Assembly (NCBI RefSeq): GCF_001854805.1
Contig: NZ_MBLO01000032.1
Location: 1,141 to 61,114, forward strand
Reading direction: 5' to 3'
DNA length: 59,974 bases
Source of the DNA: Pseudofrankia coriaricola
GTDB lineage: Bacteria; Actinomycetota; Actinomycetes; Frankiales; Frankiaceae
Made by a program: the position numbers and the translations under genes. This document shows positions 33,612 through 42,726 of this stretch, piece after piece. Below the pieces are notes generated by a model that was not told the DNA's origin, did no database searches, and saw only the letters and a list, made by a program, of their open reading frames with translations. Each line of letters starts with the position of its first letter. The stretch's first letter is position 1.

Positions 33612-35099
33612 TCATGACGAGAGGTCGATGTAGACGCACTTCTCGTAGAGGAAGGCGTCAACGTGCCCCGGGCCGCCCTTCACGCCGTAGCCGCTCATGC
33701 GGTGGCCGTTCATGCCCACGGTCATGTCGAGCAGGCCGTAGCAGTTGACCCAGACGCTGCCGGAACGGATCCCGTTCACCATCGTCATGACGGTCGTCGT
33801 GTCACGGGTCCACACGGCTCCACCGAGGCCGAAGGGCGTGTCGTTTGCGAGTACCAGCGCCTCCTCGACGTCGTCGAACGGCAGCACCGACACCACAGGG
33901 CCGAAGATCTCCTCGCGAGCGATGGTCATGTCCGGCGTCACGTCAGAGAAGACGGTCGGCTGCACGAAGAACCCGTCCGCCAGGTCGCCGCCCAGCCGAG
34001 CCCCGCCCGCGGCCAGCGTCGCCCCCTCGGGCCCCGCCCCCTCGACATAGCCCAGGACGCGGTCGAGCTGGGCCTGCGACGCGACAGGCCCCATCTGGAC
34101 GTCCGGGTCGATGCCGTTGCCGACGCGCAGGGACGCCGAGAAGTCCACCAGGCGCGAGACGAACTCGTCATGGACGCTGCGTTGCACGAGCAGACGGGTG
34201 CCGGCGGTGCAGATCTGCCCGGAGTTGTTGAACACCCCCATCGCGGCCCCCGGGACGGCGCGGTCGAGGTCCGCGTCCGCGAAGACGATGTCGGGTGATT
34301 TTCCGCCCAGTTCGACCTGGACCCGCTTCATGTTGCTCACCGACGCCTCGACCACACGCCGTCCGGTCTCGACGGAACCGGTGAACACGACGCGGTCGAC
34401 ATCGGGGTGCGCCGCCAGCGCACCCCCCGCCGCACCGTGACCGGTCACGACGTTGACCACGCCCGGTGGCACGCCTGCCTCCTCGAGCAGACGGGCCATG
34501 TAGAGCACCGAGAGGGACGTGTACTCGCCGGGCTTCAGCACGACAGTGCAGCCGGTCGCGAGAGCACCGCCGACCGTGAACCACTCCCCGACCAGAGGGC
34601 TGTTCCAGGCCAGGATCCCGCCCACCACTCCGAGCGGCGCCTTGATCGTCATTGTCATCACGTCGCCGGCGAGATTGTTCGGCAGGGTCGAGCCACCGAC
34701 ATTCACCGTCTGCGCCCCGAAGTACGCGATGGTCTGCAGGACGAAGCTCTTGAGCCCCCGCGAACGTGTGATCGGCGAGCCCAGGTCGAGTGTTTCGAGA
34801 AGAGCCATCTCATCGAAGCGCTGGTCGACGAGGTCGTGGATCCGCATCAGCAACGCTTGGCGCTCATAGGGCTTCCAGCGCGACCAAGGGCCCTCGAACG
34901 CCCGACGGGCCGCCCGCACCGCACGATCGACGTCCTCGTGATCTCCGTCCGCGAGATGAGTCAGGACCTGCCCCGTCGCGGGATTGAGGGTGGGGAAGGT
35001 CTTGCCTGAGGCGGAGTCGACGACGGCGCCGCCGATCACGTGCCCGAGGCGCGAGGCCAGGAACGAGTGCGGTGCCGTGTTCTCCTTCATGGAGGTCAT
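33612..35099 (-). CDS. NAD(P)-dependent aldehyde dehydrogenase
   Basis: This 495-residue ALDH has complete catalytic residues: VELGGKSPDIV, SGQICTAGTR, ILAWNSPLVGEW and EEIFGPVVSVLP. It is the first gene of the leftward operon that continues with the zinc ribbon, hyuA, hyuB and SDR. A recurrent-type promoter lies 120-140 bases upstream. It may clear an aldehyde formed earlier in the same route; specificity is unknown. Confidence 0.9.
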   Translation of the reverse strand: MTSMKENTAPHSFLASRLGHVIGGAVVDSASGKTFPTLNPATGQVLTHLADGDHEDVDRAVRAARRAFEGPWSRWKPYERQALLMRIHDLVDQRFDEMALLETLDLGSPITRSRGLKSFVLQTIAYFGAQTVNVGGSTLPNNLAGDVMTMTIKAPLGVVGGILAWNSPLVGEWFTVGGALATGCTVVLKPGEYTSLSVLYMARLLEEAGVPPGVVNVVTGHGAAGGALAAHPDVDRVVFTGSVETGRRVVEASVSNMKRVQVELGGKSPDIVFADADLDRAVPGAAMGVFNNSGQICTAGTRLLVQRSVHDEFVSRLVDFSASLRVGNGIDPDVQMGPVASQAQLDRVLGYVEGAGPEGATLAAGGARLGGDLADGFFVQPTVFSDVTPDMTIAREEIFGPVVSVLPFDDVEEALVLANDTPFGLGGAVWTRDTTTVMTMVNGIRSGSVWVNCYGLLDMTVGMNGHRMSGYGVKGGPGHVDAFLYEKCVYIDLSS

Positions 35100-35222
35100 G
35101 AGTCCATCCTTGGTACCAGCGCGCTCGGCGCAGAACTGCGATCCGGTGACAGGTCGCCGTCAGCGGGGCCGCACACCTCCGCCATCGATCACTACGGATG
35201 TGAGAGGCCCTCCCGATAATCT

Positions 35223-35238
35223 CTCATTATAATTGGCC
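35223..35238 (-). promoter_or_regulatory. Promoter of the ALDH-zinc ribbon-hyuAB operon
   Basis: Leftward, TATAAT (35231-35226) is followed by GAGAGATTATC, a recurrent-type element. It lies between the end of the 3-hydroxyisobutyrate dehydrogenase-like gene and the ALDH gene, and marks the break between two operons. Confidence 0.55.
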
Positions 35239-35251
35239 TAAATGCAAGGGA

Positions 35252-36196
35252 TTATTTGCCAGCAGGACGCGAGGCCTTCAGAACGGCGTCCAGCCGCTCC
35301 GGGTCGACGGCGATCTCCACGCCCGCCCGCTCGAGCTGAAGCGTGAGGAACACCCGGGCGTCCAGATCGCCGAGGCCGCGCTGGATCGCCGCCGCCATCT
35401 CGTCGCGCGTCATCTCCGCCATCCTCATCGGGACGTCGTGGTCGGTCCCTAGCGCGGCGCCCAGCGAGAGGTCCTTGTGGGCCAGCTTGAGCGGCATCGC
35501 CGGTGGGTCAAACTTGCCCGGCAGGAACTGCTTGGTGAGCATGTCGAGGGGCGACCGCTTCCCGACGACCCCCAGCCGGATGGACTCCCAGAGGTCCAGC
35601 GGGTCGACCCCCGCCTTGACGGCGACGGAGAACGTCTCGGCCAGTGCGAGCTGGATGATGGAACCGAGCATGTTGTGGCAGAGCTTGGTCACCGTCCCGG
35701 CACCGGATGCGCCGACATAGTGGGTTTTGTCCCCCATTGTCGTCAGGACGGGCAAGCAGCGTTCGTACACCGCACGGTCACCACCGACCCAGATCGCCAG
35801 GTCACCCGAGGCCGCACCCGCCGGACCTCCGCTCACCGGGGCATCCAGGAACGAGAGGTCGCGGCGCAGGCACTCGTCGTGGATCTCCTTCTGGAGCGAC
35901 AACGAGTTCGTCGACAGGTCCGCCAGGATCGTGCCCGGCCGAGCGTTCTCGACCAGGCCACCCGAGCCCAGGAAGACCGCCTGCGCCTCCGGCGGACCGG
36001 GCAGCGACGCGAAGATCACGTCGCAACGACGAGCGACCTCGGCGATGTCCGAGGCGGGCGTCGCGCCTGCGGCAGCGAGCAGGTCCACGGGCTCCGCGCT
36101 GGTGTCGAAGACGAGCACCTGACGTCCGGACCGCCGCACCAGGTTCGTGGCCATGCCCTGACCCATCCGGCCCAGGCCGATGAATCCGATCGCCAT
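35252..36196 (-). CDS. 3-hydroxyisobutyrate dehydrogenase family (beta-hydroxyacid dehydrogenase)
   Basis: This 314-residue NAD(P)-dependent beta-hydroxyacid dehydrogenase has its ATG start following AGGAGGAG. The Rossmann loop MAIGFIGLGRMGQGMATNL is at the N-terminus. The substrate signature LDAPVSGGPAGAASGDLAIW and the catalytic lysine region AGTVTKLCHNMLG follow. It oxidises 3-hydroxyisobutyrate-like acids to semialdehydes, or works in reverse. It is the last gene of the six-gene operon that begins with enoyl-CoA hydratase and CoA-transferases, so valine-type or related branched hydroxyacids are plausible substrates. Confidence 0.88.
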   Translation of the reverse strand: MAIGFIGLGRMGQGMATNLVRRSGRQVLVFDTSAEPVDLLAAAGATPASDIAEVARRCDVIFASLPGPPEAQAVFLGSGGLVENARPGTILADLSTNSLSLQKEIHDECLRRDLSFLDAPVSGGPAGAASGDLAIWVGGDRAVYERCLPVLTTMGDKTHYVGASGAGTVTKLCHNMLGSIIQLALAETFSVAVKAGVDPLDLWESIRLGVVGKRSPLDMLTKQFLPGKFDPPAMPLKLAHKDLSLGAALGTDHDVPMRMAEMTRDEMAAAIQRGLGDLDARVFLTLQLERAGVEIAVDPERLDAVLKASRPAGK

Positions 36197-36272
36197 GCTG
36201 GTCTCCTCCTGCGGGTCGGCCGTGGGCGCCTCGTCCCGAGGCCGCGGCGCGGGTGTCGGAACCGCGTACACG

Positions 36273-36647
36273 TCAGATGTCGAGTTCCTCGAAGACCTTG
36301 CTGGCGATCGCGAACGAGGAGAGTCCGGCCGGCATGCCGGCGTACACGGCCACCTGCAACAGACATTCGCGAATCTCGGCCTTGCTGAGACCGTTCGTGA
36401 TCCCGCTCCGTACGTGCCCGGCCAGCTGGTCGGGTCGGTTGAGGGCGGCGAGCATCCCGATGTTGAGAATGCTCCGGCTGCGGCGGTCCAGCTCGGGCCG
36501 GGTCCAGACGGTGCCCCAGCAGAACTCCGTGAGGATGTCCTGCATGGGCTTGTTGAAGTCGTCCGCGTTCCTCGCCGCGTCGACCACCGCGTTGCCCGCA
36601 ACCTCGCGCCGAACGGCCTCGCCTGCTGAGTAGGTGCTCTCGTCCAT
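36273..36647 (-). CDS. Carboxymuconolactone decarboxylase family protein
   Basis: This 124-residue all-helical CMD-fold protein shows DILTEFCWGTVWTRPELDRR, SRSILNIGMLAAL, ELAGH-like QLAGHVRSGITNGLSKAEI and RECLLQVAVYAGMPAG. It lacks the CxxC of AhpD-type peroxidases. It is closer to 4-carboxymuconolactone decarboxylase proteins, though similar genes in acyl-CoA clusters have no proven reaction. It lies between ALDH and the hydroxyacid dehydrogenase in the same operon. Confidence 0.83.
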   Translation of the reverse strand: MDESTYSAGEAVRREVAGNAVVDAARNADDFNKPMQDILTEFCWGTVWTRPELDRRSRSILNIGMLAALNRPDQLAGHVRSGITNGLSKAEIRECLLQVAVYAGMPAGLSSFAIASKVFEELDI

Positions 36648-36728
36648 GGAGTTCTTCCGCCTTTGCTGGAGGCTTGTCGCTCGGAGTGGGCGTAGCGCGT
36701 GAGCGGTCGGAGGCTGCCTCGCGCCTCG

Positions 36729-38180
36729 TCAGTGTGCAGTGTGGATAGTCTGGATCTGGGTGAACTCGTGCATGCCCCAGATGCCGTTCTCGATCCCGAT
36801 GCCACTCCACTTCGCACCTGCGAATGGCGCGGAGGGGGTAGTGATGGCGTGGGTGTTAACCCAGGCGGTGCCGACCTCGAGACGCGCCGCGACGTCGCGG
36901 CCGCGGTCCTCGTCGGAGGTCCAGACCGAGCCCCCCAGCCCGTACGGGCCACGATTGGCCCGCCCGAGTGCGTCATCCAGGTGGGTGTAGGCCAGCACCG
37001 GAAGCACCGGACCGAACTGCTCCTGATCGACCACCGCCATCCCGTCCTCGACGCCGGTGAGGATCGTCGGCGGGTAGAAGTAGCCCGGACTCTCGATCGG
37101 CGTCCCGCCCGTGACCGCTCGGGCACCACGGCTGAGCGCGTCGTCGACGAGACTCGTGACGATCTCGAGCTGCGCTCGATTGTTGAGCGGCCCGAACTCT
37201 GTCCCGGGTTCCATACCGTTGCCGACCACACTGTTGCGGGCATACCCGGCCAAGGAGTCGACGACGTCGTCGAAGAGCCGCTCGTGTACGTACACGCGCT
37301 TGATCGCCGCGCAGGTCTGACCACAGTTCACGAACGCCCGGTCGAACAGACCCTGCCCGATCAAGGCCGGATCGGCATCGTCGAGCACGATCGCCGGATC
37401 GTTGCCGCCCAACTCCAACGTCGCCCGCTTCAGGTCCGGCGCCACCGCCGCCGCAACAAGTTTTCCGGTCGCGGTCGACCCGGTGAACGTCACCTTGCGC
37501 GTCAACGGGTGCGAGGTCAGCCAACCCCCCAGCTCGGAGCCGCCACCACTCACTGCGCTGACCACACCCGGCGGAAAGACCGACTGCAGCACCTCCACCG
37601 CCTTCAGCGTGGCAAAAGGGGTGTACGGCGAAGGCTTGATCACCAACGTGTTGCCTGGACGCAGCGCCTGCGCCGCCTTCTTCATCGCCATCTGGATCGG
37701 GAAGTTCCAGGCACAGATCGCTACCGCCACCCCCAGGGGCCGGCGGTGCACAGTCACCGTACGTTCGGTGCCGTCCTCGACCATCTCGGGCGCGGACAGG
37801 TCCAGATCGGCGTACCAGCGCAACCAGGTCGCACTGGTCGACACCTCTGCCAAGGACCCCGAGAACGGCTTGCCCTGCTCCGCGGTCAGCAGCAGTGCCA
37901 GTTCCGAGGCCGACGCCTCCAGCGCATCCGCCGCCGCACGCAACGCCGCACACCGCGCCGCATCGTCGGCACGCCAGGAAACGAAGGCCCGCGCCGCCGA
38001 CTCCATGACCGCGTCGACCTGCGCCCGTGACGCGTCCGGCGCATCGGCAAACCGCTCCCCCGTCGCCGGGTTCACCACCTCGAACGTCCCCGCGCCCGGC
38101 ACCGGACGACCATCGACGGTCAGCGACACACCCGCGGCCAGCCCGGTCAACGCGCCTGTCGAAACCCCTACGATCGACAT
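36729..38180 (-). CDS. NAD(P)-dependent aldehyde dehydrogenase
   Basis: This 483-residue ALDH has TLELGGNDPAIVLDD with the general-base glutamate, CGQTCAAIKRVYV with the catalytic cysteine, and ICAWNFPIQMAMKK with the oxyanion asparagine. The C-terminus SGIGIENGIWGMHEFTQIQT is normal. It lies 76 bases downstream of the CoA-transferase and 81 bases upstream of the CMD gene. Oxidation of a semialdehyde made by the beta-hydroxyacid dehydrogenase encoded downstream is a sensible reading. Confidence 0.9.
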   Translation of the reverse strand: MSIVGVSTGALTGLAAGVSLTVDGRPVPGAGTFEVVNPATGERFADAPDASRAQVDAVMESAARAFVSWRADDAARCAALRAAADALEASASELALLLTAEQGKPFSGSLAEVSTSATWLRWYADLDLSAPEMVEDGTERTVTVHRRPLGVAVAICAWNFPIQMAMKKAAQALRPGNTLVIKPSPYTPFATLKAVEVLQSVFPPGVVSAVSGGGSELGGWLTSHPLTRKVTFTGSTATGKLVAAAVAPDLKRATLELGGNDPAIVLDDADPALIGQGLFDRAFVNCGQTCAAIKRVYVHERLFDDVVDSLAGYARNSVVGNGMEPGTEFGPLNNRAQLEIVTSLVDDALSRGARAVTGGTPIESPGYFYPPTILTGVEDGMAVVDQEQFGPVLPVLAYTHLDDALGRANRGPYGLGGSVWTSDEDRGRDVAARLEVGTAWVNTHAITTPSAPFAGAKWSGIGIENGIWGMHEFTQIQTIHTAH

Positions 38181-38256
38181 GACGAACCCCTCTCCTCAGG
38201 ACGCGCTGCAGCAGCGGACCGCGAACGTTCGTGTTGCTGGTCTTCAGATGGACGGC

Positions 38257-39519
38257 TTAGTGGGTGCGGGGCAGCTTCTTGGCCGCCGCGAAGAGTCCCT
38301 CACGGTGGTCCGGGTGACTGATTCCGGCCAGTGCCTCGGCGCGCTCACCGGCGGACAGGAAGCGCAGATCCGCCACGCCGTACTCGGTGACGACGTGCTG
38401 CACGAGTGTTCGCGGCACGGTCACCAATCCCTTTGAGAGGACCGGCACGATGCGCGATGCCCCGCGGACGGTGGTCGAAGGAAGGGCGACGATCGACATG
38501 TTGCCGGCCAACTGCGCGCCGAGCATGAAGTCGACGCTGCCACCGATGCCACCGGCCTGCCCGCCCCGGAGCACCTCGGAGTTGAGCTGGCCGTACAGAT
38601 CGATCTCGAGGGTGGAGTTGATCGAGACGAACCTCTCCCACCTGGCCAACGCCTCCAGGCTGTGCGTGTGCAGGCCGTTCTGGAGATTCACGGCGGGGTT
38701 GCGGTCCACCCACCGATAGAGGTCCGGCGAACCGACGACCTCACCGACCACGGCCGCAGGGCCGTCCGACATGCAGCGCCCGGACTCGATCAGCGCTCGC
38801 CCTCCGTCGGTGAGCATGCCCGTGATCCGGAGATCCGTGCGGTCGGTGTCGACGAGCGTCTGGCACACGGCCTCCGGCACCGTTCCGATGCCGCACTGGA
38901 TGGTCGCGCCGTTCGGGATGAGGTCGGCGACGAGACAGCCGATCTCTGCGTCCAGAGGGCCCGGCGTCCGATGCGGGTACGCCCGCAACGGTGCCTCATG
39001 CATGACCACGAAGTCGATCTCGGACTCATGAATGAGCGAATCGCCCAAGGTGAAAGGCATCCGGGGGTTGACATGTGCGATGACCACGGTCGCCCGCCTC
39101 GCCAGCAGCGGGGTGAGACTCGAACTGATCCCGAAGCTGTGGTTGCCGTCGGCGTCCGCCGGCGACACCTGCACAAGTGCCACGTCGATGTCCGCGCCCT
39201 CGACGTAACGACAGGTCTGCGACCACGACATCGGGAGGAAGTCCACGGCCGGCCCCATCTCGGCGTCGACGTTCGACGTGCCTGGCATGAACCATGTGTT
39301 CAGCCGCACGGACGCCCCGAGCTCCGGTGCCATGGCGCGATAACCGTCGAGGAGCATGCCTCCCAGCAGTGTCAGCGCGCCCACCGAGCGGGCGCGCTGC
39401 GCCAGCGCCTCGAGGAGCACAACCGGCTCGGAGCTCAGTGAGCCGGTGGCGACGAGCATTCCGGACTGCACGGCGCGCATGGCCTCGTCCGCCGAGACGA
39501 CCTGGGGTGAATCCGACAT
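38257..39519 (-). CDS. Acetyl-CoA hydrolase/transferase (4-hydroxybutyrate CoA-transferase type)
   Basis: This 420-residue protein has the standard family features TLEIDLYGQLNSEVLRGG, GGIGGSVDFMLGA and VVTEYGVADLRFLSAGERAE. The first includes the glutamate that forms the CoA thioester in characterised members. It is a clear paralogue of the gene near 12 kb. It lies between the type III CoA-transferase gene and the ALDH gene in the same operon, so this pathway has two alternative ways to activate a carboxylic acid. Confidence 0.9.
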   Translation of the reverse strand: MSDSPQVVSADEAMRAVQSGMLVATGSLSSEPVVLLEALAQRARSVGALTLLGGMLLDGYRAMAPELGASVRLNTWFMPGTSNVDAEMGPAVDFLPMSWSQTCRYVEGADIDVALVQVSPADADGNHSFGISSSLTPLLARRATVVIAHVNPRMPFTLGDSLIHESEIDFVVMHEAPLRAYPHRTPGPLDAEIGCLVADLIPNGATIQCGIGTVPEAVCQTLVDTDRTDLRITGMLTDGGRALIESGRCMSDGPAAVVGEVVGSPDLYRWVDRNPAVNLQNGLHTHSLEALARWERFVSINSTLEIDLYGQLNSEVLRGGQAGGIGGSVDFMLGAQLAGNMSIVALPSTTVRGASRIVPVLSKGLVTVPRTLVQHVVTEYGVADLRFLSAGERAEALAGISHPDHREGLFAAAKKLPRTH

Positions 39520-39586
39520 GTTCCATCCCTCATTGCATCGGTGCTGATTGAAGGGCGCAGCAGCGCGCCAAGAGACAAAGGCGCGC

Positions 39587-40756
39587 TCAGGCCTCGCGGC
39601 CGAGCCACTCCTTCAAGACGTCTGCGGTGTCAGCACCGAGCAGCGGCGCCGGCGCCGGCCGCTCGCCCGACATCAGGCTGGACCGGATCGGGTTGCCCGC
39701 GACGGTCATCTCGCCCCAGGCGGGGTCGTCAACCGCGACGATCATGCCCCGCTCCCGCGCATATGCGAGGCGTACGACGGAGTCGACGTTCCATACCGGC
39801 GCAGCAGGAACGTCGCACGATCCCAGCGCAGCGAGGACCTCTTCGGTGGTCCGTGCGGCCATCCAGGCATTGATGACGGGATCCAGCGTGTCCCGGTGCT
39901 GATGCCGCAGGATCCCGCTGGCGTATTCGGGTACGTCCACCAGGTCCGGGCGACCGATGGCTTCCGCGAACCTGACCCACACGGGATTCCCCAGGACGCC
40001 GAGCACGACCTGGCCGTCGGATGCGGAATAGGCCCCGAAAGGCGCACCCAGCGCGTGGACACCGGGCGGGGGGATCGTCCCGAAGGTCGTGTACATGATG
40101 ATCGCCAGTTCGTTCAGGGCGATCGCACCGTCGAACATCGCGACGTCGATGTATGCGCCTTCACCGGTACGCTCTCGGTTGTACAGTGCCTGGTAGATCG
40201 CGGACTGCGCGTTGGCTGCGGCAAAGATGTCCGCGAGTGGGTAGCCCGGGTACACGGCACCCGACTCCGCGCCTTCCGGTCGCAACATGAGGCCGGCCAT
40301 GGCCTGCGCGACGATGTCGAACGCGGTGAGGTACGGCAGGTCTCCCTTGTTGAACTCCGGGACGCCGAAACCCGACACCGCGGCGTAGATCAGCCGAGGA
40401 TTGACCTTGCTCAGCTGCCCGTAGTTCAGCCCGAGGGCGGATAATGACGCAGGGCGGGCGTTCTCCAGGAATACGTCCGCCTCCCGGATCAGTTCGAGGA
40501 ATGTCGCACGATCCGCTTCGTCCTTGAGGTCGAGCACCACGCTGCGCTTGTTCCGGTTCGCGCGGACGAACGAGAGACTCTGCGCCCCGTCCCCATCGCC
40601 CTTGATCGGTGGCACCGTGCGGGCGCGGTCGCCGCCCCGCGGCGGCTCGATCTTGACGACCTCGGCACCCGCGTCGGCCAGCCACATCGTCGCCATGGGG
40701 CCGGCGATGAAGGTCTCCACCGCAACGACCCGGATGCCGTTCAGCGGGCCTTTCAC
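39587..40756 (-). CDS. CaiB/BaiF family (type III) CoA-transferase
   Basis: This is a 389-residue protein; its GTG start overlaps the stop of the enoyl-CoA hydratase gene (GTGA). Family motifs are LNGIRVVAVETFIAGPMATM, ADAGAEVVKIEPPRGGDRAR, FVRANRNKRSVVLDLKD and YPLADIFAAANAQ. The last contains the catalytic aspartate that forms the acyl anhydride. EGAYIDVAMFDGAI is also typical. It transfers CoA to a hydroxy- or dicarboxylic acid in related enzymes. Confidence 0.9.
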   Translation of the reverse strand: MKGPLNGIRVVAVETFIAGPMATMWLADAGAEVVKIEPPRGGDRARTVPPIKGDGDGAQSLSFVRANRNKRSVVLDLKDEADRATFLELIREADVFLENARPASLSALGLNYGQLSKVNPRLIYAAVSGFGVPEFNKGDLPYLTAFDIVAQAMAGLMLRPEGAESGAVYPGYPLADIFAAANAQSAIYQALYNRERTGEGAYIDVAMFDGAIALNELAIIMYTTFGTIPPPGVHALGAPFGAYSASDGQVVLGVLGNPVWVRFAEAIGRPDLVDVPEYASGILRHQHRDTLDPVINAWMAARTTEEVLAALGSCDVPAAPVWNVDSVVRLAYARERGMIVAVDDPAWGEMTVAGNPIRSSLMSGERPAPAPLLGADTADVLKEWLGREA

Positions 40757-41589
40757 TTGCGCCACTCCGGCGTCTGGGTGCCCGGCCAGAACTCGTCGAG
40801 GCCGAGGGTGTGCAGCGAGCGTTCCTGGCCGAAGACTGCTGGACGCTTCTCGTCGAAGGACGCGAACCCCTCGAGCGCGTCCGCGGTGTGGAAGCTGCGC
40901 TTGGTGACCGCCTCCTCCCACTCCAGGGCCTCGTCCCAGCCCAGATCCAGATTGTCGTAGGCAAGTCGCTTCGTGGCCTGCACTGCGCCCGGGCTGAAGG
41001 ACGCGATCGTGGTGGCGATATCCATGGCTTCGGCCATCGCCCCGCCAGGTTCGGTCAACCGTTGGGCCAGCCCGATGCGATGTGCCTCGGCACCGTCGAC
41101 GTACTTCGAGAGCAGCAGGATCTCGATCGCGTTGCCCACGCCTACGAGCCGGCTGAGCCGGGTCGCCTGGGTGGCCCCGTTGGCGACTCCACGCTTGAGT
41201 CCGGACGGCCCCATTCTGGACGACGTCGAAACGACCCGGATGTCGCAGTAGAGGGCCAGGCTGAACCCTCCACCGACGGCGAACCCGTCGATGGCGGCGA
41301 TGACCGGTTTGTAGAATCGCCAAGGCTTGTGCAGGGCTGTGCGGTCCTTCGTGGCGCCTGCCCCGACCACGCTGTCGGCCACGTAGTCCGGGATGTAACC
41401 GCCCGCACAGAAGGCTTTGTCGCCGGCGCCCGTGATGACGAGCACCCGCACGTCGTCATTGGAGACGACATCGGCGTAGGCGTCGAGAAGCTGCGTCGAC
41501 ATCTCCGGGTCCACGGCGTTCCGTTTCTCGGGGTTGTTGATGACGATCGTCGCGACGTGATCGCTGACGCCGTAGTCGATCTGACCCAC
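40753..41589 (-). CDS. Enoyl-CoA hydratase/isomerase family protein
   Basis: This 278-residue crotonase-fold protein starts at the GTG with AGGAGG six bases upstream. Oxyanion-hole segments are KAFCAGGYIPDYV and GFAVGGGFSLALYCDIRVV. The usual glutamate position reads SGLKRGVANGATQA, unlike FGAPEVNIG in the other hydratases here. It may therefore be an isomerase, dehalogenase-like or C-C bond enzyme rather than a hydratase. It heads the six-gene leftward operon and is coupled to the CaiB gene. Confidence 0.85.
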   Translation of the reverse strand: MGQIDYGVSDHVATIVINNPEKRNAVDPEMSTQLLDAYADVVSNDDVRVLVITGAGDKAFCAGGYIPDYVADSVVGAGATKDRTALHKPWRFYKPVIAAIDGFAVGGGFSLALYCDIRVVSTSSRMGPSGLKRGVANGATQATRLSRLVGVGNAIEILLLSKYVDGAEAHRIGLAQRLTEPGGAMAEAMDIATTIASFSPGAVQATKRLAYDNLDLGWDEALEWEEAVTKRSFHTADALEGFASFDEKRPAVFGQERSLHTLGLDEFWPGTQTPEWRK

Positions 41590-41734
41590 TGCGATCCTCC
41601 TGTTCCCACGGTTTCGCGGGATCCGACTCCCCGCCCATTGGTGTCTCGACCGCGCAGCCTGGCGATCTGCAAACTCGCTCGTCCATGGACGCGTCGTCTG
41701 CGGTGGAGTGCCCGGCAGATGCCGCATCTCCCAT

Positions 41735-41750
41735 TTCTCTTATACTAGAT
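41735..41750 (-). promoter_or_regulatory. Promoter of the six-gene acyl-CoA operon
   Basis: Leftward, AGTATAAGAGAAAT gives TATAAG as the -10, followed by AGAGA as in several other promoters of the window. It is about 150 bases upstream of the enoyl-CoA hydratase start codon. Confidence 0.45.
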
Positions 41751-41828
41751 GTTCGACGCGCCGCAGTCGCCTGCGTCCCACATCCCGGAAGCGTTCTCGA
41801 GTCGGTTGCGTACGGTCGCCTCTGCAGA

Positions 41829-42674
41829 TCAGGCGCTGACATAGCCTAGAGAGAGGGAGAGGTCGCGCAGCGCGTCGACCTCCTGCATCAGGAGGGCGGC
41901 CTGGCCCTCGGCCAGCCCGATGGCATCCGCACCGGCGACGAACCGCCTGGGCGGCGGATTCATGCCGCAGATCTCGACCATCGCCGCCGCCAGTTTCTCC
42001 GGATCTCCTGGCTGCTGTCCGTTCTTGGTGCGCCAACTGACGACCTGTCGCGATCGCCGGTCGGCGTAGTCGGGCACCGGACTCCCCGTAGGGGCATCCG
42101 CGGCGTGCGCCAGGAAATCGGTCCTGAATGATCCGGGATTCACGATCGTGGTGTGGATCCCCAGCGGCTCGACCTCGCGTCCCAGCGCCTGCATCCATCC
42201 CTCGAGCCCGAACTTGGCGGCGTTGTAGGACGACCAGTACTCGAAGCCGACCAGGCCCGCGGAGGACGAGACGGACACGATGTGGCCGGAGCCTTGGGCC
42301 CGCATGACGGGAAGCGCTGCGCGGGTGATGTTCATGGGGCCGAGCAGCCCTGTGGCCAACTGCTGCTCGATCTGCTCCGGGAGCAACTCTTCGAAGTAGC
42401 CGGCCACGAATGTCCCGGCGTTGTTCACCAGGACATCGAGGCGCCCGAAGCTGTCGGCCACCTCTGCGACGGCGCTTCGCGACTCCGCGTCGCTGGTGAT
42501 GTCGAGGCGGACGCCGAGGAGCCGGCCGGAGGTAGCTCCCAGCACCCCGGTGATCGCTTCAGGATCGCGCCCTGACGCGACGACACGATGCCCGGCGGCG
42601 AGTGCGGCGCGGACGATGCACGCCCCCAGGCCACGACCGGCGCCGGTCACGAGCCAGACCTTGCTCTCGTCCAT
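41829..42674 (-). CDS. Short-chain dehydrogenase/reductase
   Basis: This is a 281-residue SDR; an ATG four codons earlier is also possible. It has VWLVTGAGRGLGACIVRAAL, NNAGTFVAGYFEELL, VSVSSSAGLVG and YNAAKFGLEGWMQALG. The length and the C-terminal extension resemble SDRs acting on larger or sterol-like substrates. It follows the ABC permease gene by 40-52 bases and appears to be the last gene of the transporter operon. Confidence 0.86.
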   Translation of the reverse strand: MDESKVWLVTGAGRGLGACIVRAALAAGHRVVASGRDPEAITGVLGATSGRLLGVRLDITSDAESRSAVAEVADSFGRLDVLVNNAGTFVAGYFEELLPEQIEQQLATGLLGPMNITRAALPVMRAQGSGHIVSVSSSAGLVGFEYWSSYNAAKFGLEGWMQALGREVEPLGIHTTIVNPGSFRTDFLAHAADAPTGSPVPDYADRRSRQVVSWRTKNGQQPGDPEKLAAAMVEICGMNPPPRRFVAGADAIGLAEGQAALLMQEVDALRDLSLSLGYVSA

Positions 42675-42726
42675 CCGCTGCTCCATATCTTCCGCCCCGC
42701 TCGACGCGCCGGTTCGGCGACGAGCG

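Noticed and set aside
36699-38030. Rightward open frame of 443 codons
   Set aside because: It is a shadow of the aldehyde dehydrogenase on the other strand.
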